Assembly (NCBI GenBank): GCA_934454035.1
Contig: CAKSFY010000016.1
Span: forward strand, 1 to 29,533
DNA from: an uncultured Clostridia bacterium
Lineage (GTDB): Bacteria; Bacillota; Clostridia; UBA1381
Length of the DNA stretch: 29,533 nt
Direction of reading: 5' to 3'
Part shown: positions 22,184-29,533 of the stretch, in pieces
How the letters are laid out: each line of letters begins with the position of its first letter
Numbering within the stretch: the stretch's first letter is position 1
Made by a program: the position numbers and the translations under genes
Notes under the pieces: generated by a model
Database searches by the model: none
What the model was told of the DNA's origin: nothing
Seen by the model: only the letters and a program-made list of their open reading frames with translations

Positions 22184-22921
22184 ATGTTGAAAAATATAAA
22201 GCTGACGCTAAAGTTTGACGGCAGCCGCTACCATGGCTGGCAAATTCAGAAAAATTCAATGACAGTGCAGGAAGTCATGGAAAGAGCAGTATCCGCCGTT
22301 ATAGGAGAATATACTCATGTGATAGGCTGCGGACGAACGGATGCCGGAGTTCATGCAAAAGGCTTTGTGTGTAATTTTAAAGCCGACACCGATATTCCGG
22401 GCGACAGGTTTAAGTATGCGCTTAATTCGCGTTTGCCGGACGATATAGTTTGCATTGCGTCAAAAGAGGTTTCAGCAGGGTTTCATTCGAAATCCTCCTG
22501 CATAAAAAAAACATATTCGTACTATATATGCGACGGAGAATTTCCGGATATTTTCAATCATTCGTGGCATTATCCGCACAGGCTGGATATTGAAAAAATC
22601 AATAAAGCTGCGGCTGCATTTTTGGGAGAACATGATTTTATAGGTTTTGCCGCAAGCGGCTTCACTGTCAAAACAACCGTCAGAACAATATATGCGCTGA
22701 GCGCAGTGAGGGAAAAGGAGACGGTCAGAATAGATGTGACCGGCAACGGCTTTTTGTATAATATGGTAAGGATTATTGCCGGAACACTTGCATTTGCCGG
22801 CTCGGGAAGAATAAATCCCGAAGATATGGAAGAGATTATTGCGTCATGCGACAGAACGCGCGCAGGCATGACAGCGCCTGCGGACGGACTGTTTTTATCG
22901 GAGGTTTATTATGAAGAATAA
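22184..22921 (+). CDS. truA: tRNA pseudouridine(38-40) synthase TruA
   Basis: TruA forms pseudouridine at positions 38-40 of the tRNA anticodon stem. The 245-residue protein has the N-terminal strand TLKFDGSRYHGWQ (8-20) and the catalytic Asp53 in GCGRTDAGVHA. The segment KTYSYYI is near 109-115 and GNGFLYNMVRIIAGTL near 187-202. A GGAGG-type site precedes the ATG, with a 14-base gap from ecfT. The co-location of ecfA1-A2-T with truA is widely conserved in Firmicutes. The next gene begins 11 bases before the truA stop, with its ribosome site inside truA. Confidence 0.96.
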   Translation: MLKNIKLTLKFDGSRYHGWQIQKNSMTVQEVMERAVSAVIGEYTHVIGCGRTDAGVHAKGFVCNFKADTDIPGDRFKYALNSRLPDDIVCIASKEVSAGFHSKSSCIKKTYSYYICDGEFPDIFNHSWHYPHRLDIEKINKAAAAFLGEHDFIGFAASGFTVKTTVRTIYALSAVREKETVRIDVTGNGFLYNMVRIIAGTLAFAGSGRINPEDMEEIIASCDRTRAGMTAPADGLFLSEVYYEE

Positions 22922-24191
22922 GCACAAAATACTGCTTTTGGCGTTAATATTAATAGTTGTTGCCTGTTTTGCCGTCTCGGCGTCGGGCGTTAAAATTCCG
23001 TACATACAAAATTACGGGGTGAATTTCAGAAGAAATGTAAAAGGCATTGCCGACAGTTTTGGCATTAAGCTGCCGGAAAATGTGGAAAATTATCTGAGCA
23101 AAACTCCCGATCCGCTGACAACAGAGGAAAAACTGGAGATAATAAAGCAAATGGAGGAGAAGGAACAGGCAGAAAATGCCACTCCGACTCCGGACATTCC
23201 GATAAAGGAGCAGCCGCTCATGTCGGCAAAGTCAAAAATTGTTGCGCTAAAGGACGCATATGCTGCGGAATATATAAGCTATAAGGGAAATTTGGTTTGC
23301 GCGGCGGATGCGGCGCTTGTGTGCTACAGCTCGCACGGAGATGAGCTGTGGCGTGCGGATATAAGCATTTCCAAGCCGATTTTAAAAACCTCGGGAAGAT
23401 ATATACTGGCGGCTGAGGCAGGAGGCACAAAGGTTTATCTTTTGTCCGGTTCGAAGCAGATATGGGAATATACTGCGGAAAATCCGATTGTATCGGCTGA
23501 TGTTTCGTCGAACGGAGACGCGGTGGTTATCACGGACAAGCCGCATTGCAAGGGAGAGGTAAATGTAATTAACCGAAGCGGAAAGCTTGTATATCAATGG
23601 AATTCGGGAAAATATGAGGTTCTGGACGCAGATATTTCACCAAGTTCAAGAAAGCTTGCTGTTTCGCTTTTGAACACTGATTCGGGTGCGGATACAAAGG
23701 TTTTGTTTTTCGATTTAAAGGAGAGCGAAAGTTACGGATTTATTGATTTGACGGACAGTATTGCGTTTGATATTGAATTTTGCTCCGATACGCTCAATGC
23801 AATCTGCGACAACAAGACTGTCGGTATAAGCACAAAACCGGATATAGTCTGGACAAGAGAATTTGAGGATAAAAAGCTCACAAAATATTTTGTGGAGGAT
23901 AACGGCTACAAACTTTTAGTTTTCGACAGCAGCAACGTCTCGCAAATGAATATAATAGGCAGCAGAGGCGGCGAAAAATCAAGCTTTGAGACGCAGGCGT
24001 TCCCGGACTGTGTGTTTGTTTCCGAGGGACAGCTTTTGTATAATAACGGCAGGCGGCTTATATATACGACCTTGTCGGGGAAAAAACAACAGGAATATAA
24101 TTGTACACGCGACATATATAATTTATTGATACTTGATTCCGCCAACCTTTTGGTTGTGTATAATTCAAGTATTGAATTTATCAATTTATAG
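22911..24191 (+). CDS. DUF5711-like membrane-anchored repeat protein
   Basis: I cannot name its function. The 426-residue protein has one N-terminal membrane segment (KILLLALILIVVACFAVSAS, about 5-24). A spacer with Pro/Glu/Thr-rich sequence follows (about 45-108), and then a long outer domain of repeating beta-strand pattern, for example DELWRADISISKPIL and GKLVYQWNSGKYEVLDAD. The domain resembles the WD/PQQ-type propeller proteins seen in Clostridia as DUF5711, probably about seven blades. GGAGG sits about seven bases before ATG. The gene overlaps truA by 11 bases and lies 14 bases before a CvpA-like gene. Confidence 0.75.
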   Translation: MKNKHKILLLALILIVVACFAVSASGVKIPYIQNYGVNFRRNVKGIADSFGIKLPENVENYLSKTPDPLTTEEKLEIIKQMEEKEQAENATPTPDIPIKEQPLMSAKSKIVALKDAYAAEYISYKGNLVCAADAALVCYSSHGDELWRADISISKPILKTSGRYILAAEAGGTKVYLLSGSKQIWEYTAENPIVSADVSSNGDAVVITDKPHCKGEVNVINRSGKLVYQWNSGKYEVLDADISPSSRKLAVSLLNTDSGADTKVLFFDLKESESYGFIDLTDSIAFDIEFCSDTLNAICDNKTVGISTKPDIVWTREFEDKKLTKYFVEDNGYKLLVFDSSNVSQMNIIGSRGGEKSSFETQAFPDCVFVSEGQLLYNNGRRLIYTTLSGKKQQEYNCTRDIYNLLILDSANLLVVYNSSIEFINL

Positions 24192-24205
24192 AACGGAGGA
24201 TAATT

Positions 24206-24916
24206 ATGTCGTTGTGGATTTTAGCAGATGCGGCGGTAATTGCGCTTATAGCGTTTATGTGCTGCAGAACAATGAAAAAAGGGTTTTTAAAGGCATCGTA
24301 TGCCGGGGTAGCCTCTTTTGCGGCAATCGTGCTGGTGTTCAGTTTTCATATTCCTTTTCAGAGCTACATAGAAAATTCTGTGATAGGCGATACTGTGAGG
24401 GATAAGATAAGAATAAGTGTGGAAAGCTCTATATATTCAAATGCGGATATTACCAATGCGGACGCAAATGCGGAAAGTGCAAAAGAAACCGTTAACACAA
24501 TGAAATTACCGGGGTTTTTGACCGAGTGGATTAACGAAGCAATCGATACACAAAAGCAAAGCTTTGATAATATGAGGGACAGCCTTACCGAAAGCGTGAC
24601 GGGAATGATTTTTCCGTACGTGATGCAGTTATTGTCGATAGTGCTTTTATATGTCCTTTTGAGACTTGCGATGTGGCTTATATTCGCTGCACTGAAGCTT
24701 GTGTTTGAAATTCCGATACTGGGCACGGCAGACAAGCTTTTGGGTGCTGTTGTCGGAGGAATAAACGCACTTTTGATAATTTATGCAGTGTCCGCACTGC
24801 TTATGCTGCTCACACCGGTCGATAAAACCACGCTTTTGGAGCAGGGAATCAACTCAACATATTTGTATAAATATTTTTATTATAACAATATAATAACCAC
24901 AATTTTTTTAGGATAA
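24206..24916 (+). CDS. CvpA-family membrane protein
   Basis: The 236-residue protein shows the layout of CvpA-like proteins: hydrophobic segments near the N-terminus (about 3-22 and 30-48) and a polar middle region of about 90 residues (50-130). Two or three further helices follow (about 138-215, with GTADKLLGAVVGGINALLIIYAVSALLML). The GxxDKLLGxxxGxxxxxL segment is typical of the family. Some CvpA-like proteins are linked to toxin export or envelope functions, but no role can be assigned here. It lies between the DUF5711-like gene and fhs. Confidence 0.8.
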   Translation: MSLWILADAAVIALIAFMCCRTMKKGFLKASYAGVASFAAIVLVFSFHIPFQSYIENSVIGDTVRDKIRISVESSIYSNADITNADANAESAKETVNTMKLPGFLTEWINEAIDTQKQSFDNMRDSLTESVTGMIFPYVMQLLSIVLLYVLLRLAMWLIFAALKLVFEIPILGTADKLLGAVVGGINALLIIYAVSALLMLLTPVDKTTLLEQGINSTYLYKYFYYNNIITTIFLG

Positions 24917-24932
24917 GGGAGGAAATGTACAA

Positions 24933-26603
24933 ATGATGACGGATATTGAAATTGCACAAAGTGCAAAAATGCTTCCGATAAAAGAGGTAGCGGCAAAAAT
25001 CGGAATAAGCGAGGATGACCTGGAGCTTTACGGGAAGTATAAAGCAAAAATTTCGGAAGATTTTATTAAAAAGTCCGAGTCCGAAAAAAACGGAAAGCTT
25101 ATTTTGGTGACGGCAATCAACCCTACTCCGGCAGGTGAGGGCAAAACTACAACAACCGTTGGCTTGGGCGATGCACTTTCAAGAATGGGCAAAAAATGTG
25201 TGCTCGCACTCCGCGAACCGTCATTGGGCCCTGTTATGGGAATTAAAGGCGGAGCTGCCGGCGGCGGCTACAGCCAGGTTGTGCCTATGGAGGATATCAA
25301 TCTTCATTTTACGGGCGATATGCATGCAATTACTGCGGCAAATAATCTTCTGTCAGCTATGATAGACAATCATATTCATCAGGGAAATGAGCTTGATATA
25401 GATGTCTCAAATATAGTCTGGAAGCGTGTGCTCGATATGAACGACAGAGCATTAAGGAGTACTGTCGTAGCGCTCGGCGGCAAAATAAACGGCGTCCCGA
25501 GGGAGGACGGTTTTATGATAACCGTTGCTTCGGAAATAATGGCAATTTTGTGTCTTGCGGCGGATATTAAGGATTTGAAAAAGCGTTTGGGTGATATTAT
25601 TATCGGCTACAACCGTTCGGGTGCACCGGTATTTGCAAGAGATTTGAAGGCAGACGGTGCAATGTGTGTGCTTTTAAAGGACGCAATTAAGCCAAATCTT
25701 GTACAGACACTGGAAAATACTCCGTGCTTTGTTCACGGCGGACCGTTTGCAAATATTGCCCATGGCTGCAACAGTGTTACCGCGACAAAACTTGCGCTTA
25801 AAACGGGTGATTATGTAGTTACGGAGGCAGGCTTCGGAGCTGATTTGGGCGCGGAAAAATTTATGGACATTAAATGCCGCTTTGCGGGACTTGAGCCCGA
25901 CGCGGTTGTAATTGTGGCGACCGTAAGAGCGCTTAAATATAACGGCGGAGTTGCCAAATCAGATTTGAAAACTCCGAATGTTGACGCACTCAAAAAAGGT
26001 TTGGTAAATCTTGAGAAGCATATAGAAAATATGCAGAAATACGGAGTCGGCGTGGTTGTTGCGATAAACAGATTTGATACTGATTCCGAGGAAGAATTAA
26101 AAACAATTGCTGAGGCTTGCAAAAAGTATAATGCGGAATGTTCACTTTCGGAAGTGTTTGCAAAGGGCGGCGAGGGCGGTCTGGATCTTGCCGGAAAAGT
26201 TCTTGCAAAAATTGATTCCGAGCCGTCTGCGTACAAGCCTTTGTATGACGAAAAGATTCCGATTAAAGAAAAAATCGATATTATAGTAAGAGAAATTTAC
26301 GGCGGAGACGGAGCTGTATATACCAAAAGGGCGGAAAAACAAATAAAGAAGCTTGAAGAACTCGGTCTTGACAAAATGCCCGTCTGCATGGCGAAAACTC
26401 AATATTCATTGTCGGATGACCCAACGCTTTTGGGACGTCCTGAGGGATTTACGGTGACGGTTTCAACCGTCAGAGTATCAAACGGCGCCGGCTTTACAGT
26501 TGCCGAGACAGGAGACATTATGGTTATGCCGGGACTGCCGAAGGTTCCTGCCGCAACGAAAATAGACATTGACGAAAACGGGGTAATAAGCGGCTTGTTT
26601 TAA
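24933..26603 (+). CDS. fhs: Formate-tetrahydrofolate ligase
   Basis: Fhs forms 10-formyltetrahydrofolate from formate, tetrahydrofolate and ATP, a one-carbon entry step used by acetogens, purine fermenters and many anaerobes. The 556-residue protein has the P-loop PTPAGEGKTTTT (64-75), LREPSLGPVMGIKGGAAGGGYSQVVPMEDINLHFTGD near 90-126 (family signatures), and the C-terminal region PAATKIDIDENG. GGGAGG precedes the two adjacent ATGs. With folT, folC and the THF riboswitch it gives this window a folate theme, although fhs is transcribed from a separate operon. Confidence 0.97.
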   Translation: MMTDIEIAQSAKMLPIKEVAAKIGISEDDLELYGKYKAKISEDFIKKSESEKNGKLILVTAINPTPAGEGKTTTTVGLGDALSRMGKKCVLALREPSLGPVMGIKGGAAGGGYSQVVPMEDINLHFTGDMHAITAANNLLSAMIDNHIHQGNELDIDVSNIVWKRVLDMNDRALRSTVVALGGKINGVPREDGFMITVASEIMAILCLAADIKDLKKRLGDIIIGYNRSGAPVFARDLKADGAMCVLLKDAIKPNLVQTLENTPCFVHGGPFANIAHGCNSVTATKLALKTGDYVVTEAGFGADLGAEKFMDIKCRFAGLEPDAVVIVATVRALKYNGGVAKSDLKTPNVDALKKGLVNLEKHIENMQKYGVGVVVAINRFDTDSEEELKTIAEACKKYNAECSLSEVFAKGGEGGLDLAGKVLAKIDSEPSAYKPLYDEKIPIKEKIDIIVREIYGGDGAVYTKRAEKQIKKLEELGLDKMPVCMAKTQYSLSDDPTLLGRPEGFTVTVSTVRVSNGAGFTVAETGDIMVMPGLPKVPAATKIDIDENGVISGLF

Positions 26604-26622
26604 CGGTCGGAAAGGATAGAGT

Positions 26623-27051
26623 ATGGAATATCATTCTAACAGTCCGAAAGAGACGGAAAATATTGCAAAAGCATTTGCAAAGGAGCTTTCGTCGGGAGAT
26701 GTGGTTACGCTTGACGGCGATTTGGGTGCAGGCAAGACTGCATTTACGCAGGGGCTTGCAAAGGCTTTGGGAGTTTGTGACTATGTAAGCAGTCCGACCT
26801 TTACCATTGTAAACTGTTATAAGGGAAAAATGCCGGTGTATCATTTTGATGTCTATCGTATTGAGGACAGTGATGAAATGTATGATATAGGTTTTGATGA
26901 ATATGTTGGAGGAGACGGCATTGCCGTGATAGAATGGGCGGAAAAAATAGCCGATATCCTCCCGGTGCCGAGATATGCGGTGAGGATTAAAAAAGATATG
27001 TCAAGGCATGACGATTACAGGATAATTACTATAGAAAGGATTGAGGCATAA
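26623..27051 (+). CDS. tsaE: tRNA threonylcarbamoyladenosine synthesis ATPase TsaE
   Basis: TsaE is the ATPase partner of TsaB-TsaD in making t6A at position 37 of ANN-decoding tRNAs. The 142-residue protein has the P-loop GDLGAGKT (32-39), the SSPTFTIVN strand near 56-64 and YHFDVYRIED near 72-81. The WAEK segment is near 106-109. The final A of its TAA stop is the first base of the tsaB ATG. tsaD and tsaC are not in this window, so they are presumably elsewhere on the chromosome. Confidence 0.95.
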   Translation: MEYHSNSPKETENIAKAFAKELSSGDVVTLDGDLGAGKTAFTQGLAKALGVCDYVSSPTFTIVNCYKGKMPVYHFDVYRIEDSDEMYDIGFDEYVGGDGIAVIEWAEKIADILPVPRYAVRIKKDMSRHDDYRIITIERIEA

Positions 27052-27749
27052 TGAATATTCTTGCGGTGGACACCTCCGCAAATGTTGCCTCTGCCGCCGT
27101 AATATGCGGCGGTACGCTCGTTGGCGAAAGCATGATTAATAACAAAAAAACTCACTCGGAAAAGCTGATGCCGATGATAGATACACTGCTGAAAAATAAC
27201 GATATGGATATAACCGATATTGATTTGTTTGCGGTTGCAAACGGTCCGGGCTCGTTTACGGGTCTGAGAATCGGAGTATCGACGGTTAAAGGACTTGCGC
27301 ATGCTGTCGGAAAACCGATAGTCGGAATCAGCACGCTGGAAGGACTTGCCTATAATTTGTCGTATACTTGCGGAATTATTTCGCCGATTATGGACGCTCG
27401 CCGCTCGCAGGTATATAATGCCGTCTACAAATGGGACGGCGGCGAATTTAAAGAGCTTGCCGCACCCAGGGCGCTTGCGTTGGATGAACTTTTGGAGGAA
27501 TTCCGCAATGAAGAAAAGGTCTGCTTTGTCGGAGACGGCGTGCCGGTGCATAGGGATAAAATAGCAGAAACAATGGGTGCAAGAGCAATTTTTGCGCCGG
27601 AAAACAACTTGTATCAGAGAGCTTCTTCGCTTGCTGCGTTGGCTGAGATGAAAGCAGATTCTGCCGTTGACTGTAACACGCTTATGCCGTTTTATCTCAG
27701 GAAACCGCAGGCGGAAAGGGAATATGAGGAGAGGATGAGACAAAAATGA
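27051..27749 (+). CDS. tsaB: tRNA threonylcarbamoyladenosine synthesis protein TsaB
   Basis: TsaB is an inactive-type ASKHA-fold partner that assembles with TsaD and TsaE for t6A synthesis. The 232-residue protein has ILAVDTSANVASAAV at 3-17, NKKTHSEKLMPMID near 31-44, VANGPGSFTGLRIGVSTVKGLAHA near 62-85 and MDARRSQVY near 117-125. These match the TsaB N-domain. It overlaps tsaE by one base and the next gene by four (ATGA), so the set is translationally coupled. rimI, commonly the next gene in other genomes, is absent here. Confidence 0.94.
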   Translation: MNILAVDTSANVASAAVICGGTLVGESMINNKKTHSEKLMPMIDTLLKNNDMDITDIDLFAVANGPGSFTGLRIGVSTVKGLAHAVGKPIVGISTLEGLAYNLSYTCGIISPIMDARRSQVYNAVYKWDGGEFKELAAPRALALDELLEEFRNEEKVCFVGDGVPVHRDKIAETMGARAIFAPENNLYQRASSLAALAEMKADSAVDCNTLMPFYLRKPQAEREYEERMRQK

Positions 27750-28540
27750 AGGTAACAGAGGAAAAACTTTGGGAAAATACTCCGGGAATGTGCGAAGAAA
27801 TTCCGACATTGACGGCATATATTCCCGAGAAAATGACGCATGACAGTGCAATAATAATTTTCCCCGGAGGCGCGTATTGCCGGCGCGCGGAGCATGAGGG
27901 AAAAGGCTATGCCGAATTTTTGGCAAGGAACGGATTTTTAAGTTTTGTATGTGCTTACAGAGTTGCTCCGCATAAATTTCCGCTGCCGCTTTTGGATGCC
28001 AGGCGCGCAGTCCGTCTGGTTCGCAAAAAAGCGGCGGAATATGGAATATCAAAGGATAAAATTGCCGTTATGGGTTCGTCTGCCGGAGGGCATTTGGCAG
28101 CGCTTGTATCGACGTATTATGAGCCTGTTGACTTTGAGGGAACGGACGATACAGATAAAGAGGAATTTATTCCGAATGCACAGATTTTGTGCTATCCGGT
28201 AATAAAGCTGCTCGGAAAAACAGCGCATTTGTGCTCGGGGAAGTATCTTTTGGGAGATAAGCAGGCAGAACTGGGCGAAGAATTGTCACCGGATTTAATA
28301 GTAAGCGAAAAAACTCCGCAGGCGTTTATTTGGCATACATTTGAAGACAACGGCGTGAACGTAATTAATTCGCTGGATTATGTAAAAGCACTGAAAGAGT
28401 ATAATATTCCCACGGAGTGTCATATTTTTCCGAACGGGGGTCACGGATTGGGTCTTGCCGACGGCGGCGGAAAAATAAACGACCATATCACTACATGGAA
28501 AGAAATGCTGATTAACTGGCTTGAATACATAAATTATTAA
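27746..28540 (+). CDS. Alpha/beta-hydrolase, BD-FAE-like esterase
   Basis: The 264-residue protein has the alpha/beta-hydrolase oxyanion region FPGGAY (39-44) and nucleophile elbow GSSAGG (110-115) with Ser112. Asp201 (FEDNG) and His233 (GGHGLG) complete the likely triad. No signal peptide is seen, so it should act in the cytoplasm. It belongs to the family of acetyl-esterase/acetylxylan-esterase-like enzymes of gut Clostridia; the substrate cannot be read from the sequence. It overlaps tsaB by four bases (ATGA) and lies 33 bases before rpiB, which is likely an accident of operon packing rather than a shared pathway. Confidence 0.85.
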   Translation: MKVTEEKLWENTPGMCEEIPTLTAYIPEKMTHDSAIIIFPGGAYCRRAEHEGKGYAEFLARNGFLSFVCAYRVAPHKFPLPLLDARRAVRLVRKKAAEYGISKDKIAVMGSSAGGHLAALVSTYYEPVDFEGTDDTDKEEFIPNAQILCYPVIKLLGKTAHLCSGKYLLGDKQAELGEELSPDLIVSEKTPQAFIWHTFEDNGVNVINSLDYVKALKEYNIPTECHIFPNGGHGLGLADGGGKINDHITTWKEMLINWLEYINY

Positions 28541-28573
28541 ACCGAAAATTATAAAACGAAAGGAAAATTTAAA

Positions 28574-29008
28574 ATGATAGTAATAGGAAGCGACCACGGC
28601 GGTTTTGAACTGAAAAATCACATAAAAAAGTTCTTAGAGGACAACAATATTGAATATAATGATATTGGCTGCTTTAATGAGGAAAGTGTTGACTATCCGG
28701 ATATTGCCGCTAAGCTTTGCGGAGAAATCAACAGCGGAAAAGCAGAAAGGGGAATACTTATCTGCGGAACCGGAATCGGGATTTCGATTGCCGCCAATAA
28801 AATCAACGGGATAAGAGCGGCTGTCTGCACAGATGAATACTGCGCAAAAATGTGCCGTCATCACAATAATGCGAATGTGCTTTGCCTGGGCGGCAGAGTT
28901 ATAGGCAGGGAGCTTGCATTTTCTATAGTCGAAACATATCTGAAAGAAGAATTTGACGGCGGCAGACACCAAAAGAGAATAGACAAAATTCATGCACTTG
29001 AAAAATAG
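28574..29008 (+). CDS. rpiB: Ribose-5-phosphate isomerase B
   Basis: RpiB interconverts ribulose 5-phosphate and ribose 5-phosphate in the pentose-phosphate pathway. The 144-residue protein has IGSDHGGFELK (4-14), with Asp7 and His8 in the active site. The catalytic Cys64 lies in LICGTGIGISIAANK (62-76), and HHNNANVLCLGGR (96-108) is the phosphate-binding and His-containing segment. Length fits the family. GAAAGGA precedes the ATG. Related enzymes act on allose 6-phosphate or galactose 6-phosphate; the CGTGIG form with standard length favours ribose 5-phosphate. Confidence 0.95.
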   Translation: MIVIGSDHGGFELKNHIKKFLEDNNIEYNDIGCFNEESVDYPDIAAKLCGEINSGKAERGILICGTGIGISIAANKINGIRAAVCTDEYCAKMCRHHNNANVLCLGGRVIGRELAFSIVETYLKEEFDGGRHQKRIDKIHALEK

Positions 29009-29018
29009 GAGTTAATTT

Positions 29019-29504
29019 ATGGATTCTATAGTACAATTGATTGCGGATTCGCTGACAGGTATTTTGCCGCCTTATGTGATAGTCGCAATAATTTCAATGA
29101 TACCGGTTTTGGAGCTCAGAGGCAGCATATTGGTTGCGCTTCCGATACTTCATACTAAGGTGCTGCTTACGTACATTGTGGCGGTTATTGCGAACATGAT
29201 TCCGATTCCGTTTATAATTTTGTTTATAGACAAAATATTTGATTTTTTAAAAAGATTTAAAACAAGCGGCAGACTCGTCCGAAAGCTTGAAGAAAAAACT
29301 CTTGCAAAAAGCGATCAGATTAATAAATACGGAATATGGGGACTGTTTTTGTTCGTTGCGATTCCGCTGCCGGGAACCGGTGCATGGACGGGAGCGCTTT
29401 TATCTGTCCTGCTCGGAATAAAACCCAAAAAGGCGCTTGCGGCAATTTTTGCCGGAGTGGCAACCGCCGGTATTATTATGTCGGTGCTGGGTTATGGACT
29501 CTGA
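29019..29504 (+). CDS. Small multidrug-export-type membrane protein (COG2426/PF06695)
   Basis: The 161-residue membrane protein has the MIPVLELRGSI segment near residues 27-37, AVIANMIPIPFIILFIDKIFDFLKR near 54-78 and the highly typical FVAIPLPGTGAWTGAL (about 113-128) of the family, with several hydrophobic helices. Despite the family name, transport of drugs is not shown for most members. It follows rpiB by ten bases. The window ends 29 bases after its stop, and no terminator was seen in that short stretch. Confidence 0.9.
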   Translation: MDSIVQLIADSLTGILPPYVIVAIISMIPVLELRGSILVALPILHTKVLLTYIVAVIANMIPIPFIILFIDKIFDFLKRFKTSGRLVRKLEEKTLAKSDQINKYGIWGLFLFVAIPLPGTGAWTGALLSVLLGIKPKKALAAIFAGVATAGIIMSVLGYGL

Positions 29505-29533
29505 ATGTTCACTGCATAAAATTCATAAACAAA

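Noticed and set aside
27015..28052. 345-codon minus-strand ORF across tsaB and the esterase
   Set aside because: It runs antisense to two well-supported genes and shows no family motif.

Overview
The window looks like a chromosomal segment of a low-to-moderate GC Gram-positive bacterium of class Clostridia, probably an uncultured gut-type lineage. The signs are AAAGGA/GGAGG ribosome sites, sigma-A promoters with 17-base spacers, a Noc/ParB-type gene next to rsmG, a tetrahydrofolate riboswitch, ECF-type vitamin transporters and an ECF sigma factor with its anti-sigma. No transposase, prophage, CRISPR array, rRNA or tRNA was seen. Genus cannot be set from this sequence alone.

Left part (1-9118). 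On the minus strand lie a Noc-like gene cut by the left edge, rsmG, folC, folT behind a THF riboswitch, and a pgi / P-loop protein / thrC unit. On the plus strand lie a membrane-anchored protein of unknown function (1925-2479) and ldh with a small overlapping gene (4541-5715). The noc upstream gap (711-1027) holds three inverted repeats and a 15-base-spaced series of DnaA-box-like nonamers.

Middle (9307-17043), all plus strand. smpB is followed by a 302-base gap. That gap contains a promoter, a 28-codon leader ORF starting with an acidic run, and a strong intrinsic terminator whose loop contains the leader stop codon. It sits directly in front of a CNNM/CorC-type transporter gene (family known for Mg2+ transport). 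I read this as a possible leader-peptide attenuator and consider it the most interesting object here. Next come rho-proB-proA, an ECF sigma/anti-sigma pair, a small secreted protein and an S-layer-homology remnant.

Right part (17321-29504). One consensus promoter precedes fifteen tightly packed plus-strand genes: an ECF S component (probably pantothenate), coaX, an rRNA-methyltransferase-like gene, ecfA1-ecfA2-ecfT, truA, a DUF5711-like anchored protein, a CvpA-like protein, fhs, tsaE, tsaB, an esterase, rpiB and a small membrane exporter. Many of the genes overlap or are a few bases apart.

How the genes work together: folT (riboswitch-controlled) and the S component before coaX both need an EcfA1-A2-T energising module, and that module is encoded in the right-hand cluster. 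folC traps imported folate as polyglutamate, and fhs charges tetrahydrofolate with formate. CoaX phosphorylates imported pantothenate. ldh, pgi and rpiB fit a fermentative sugar metabolism.
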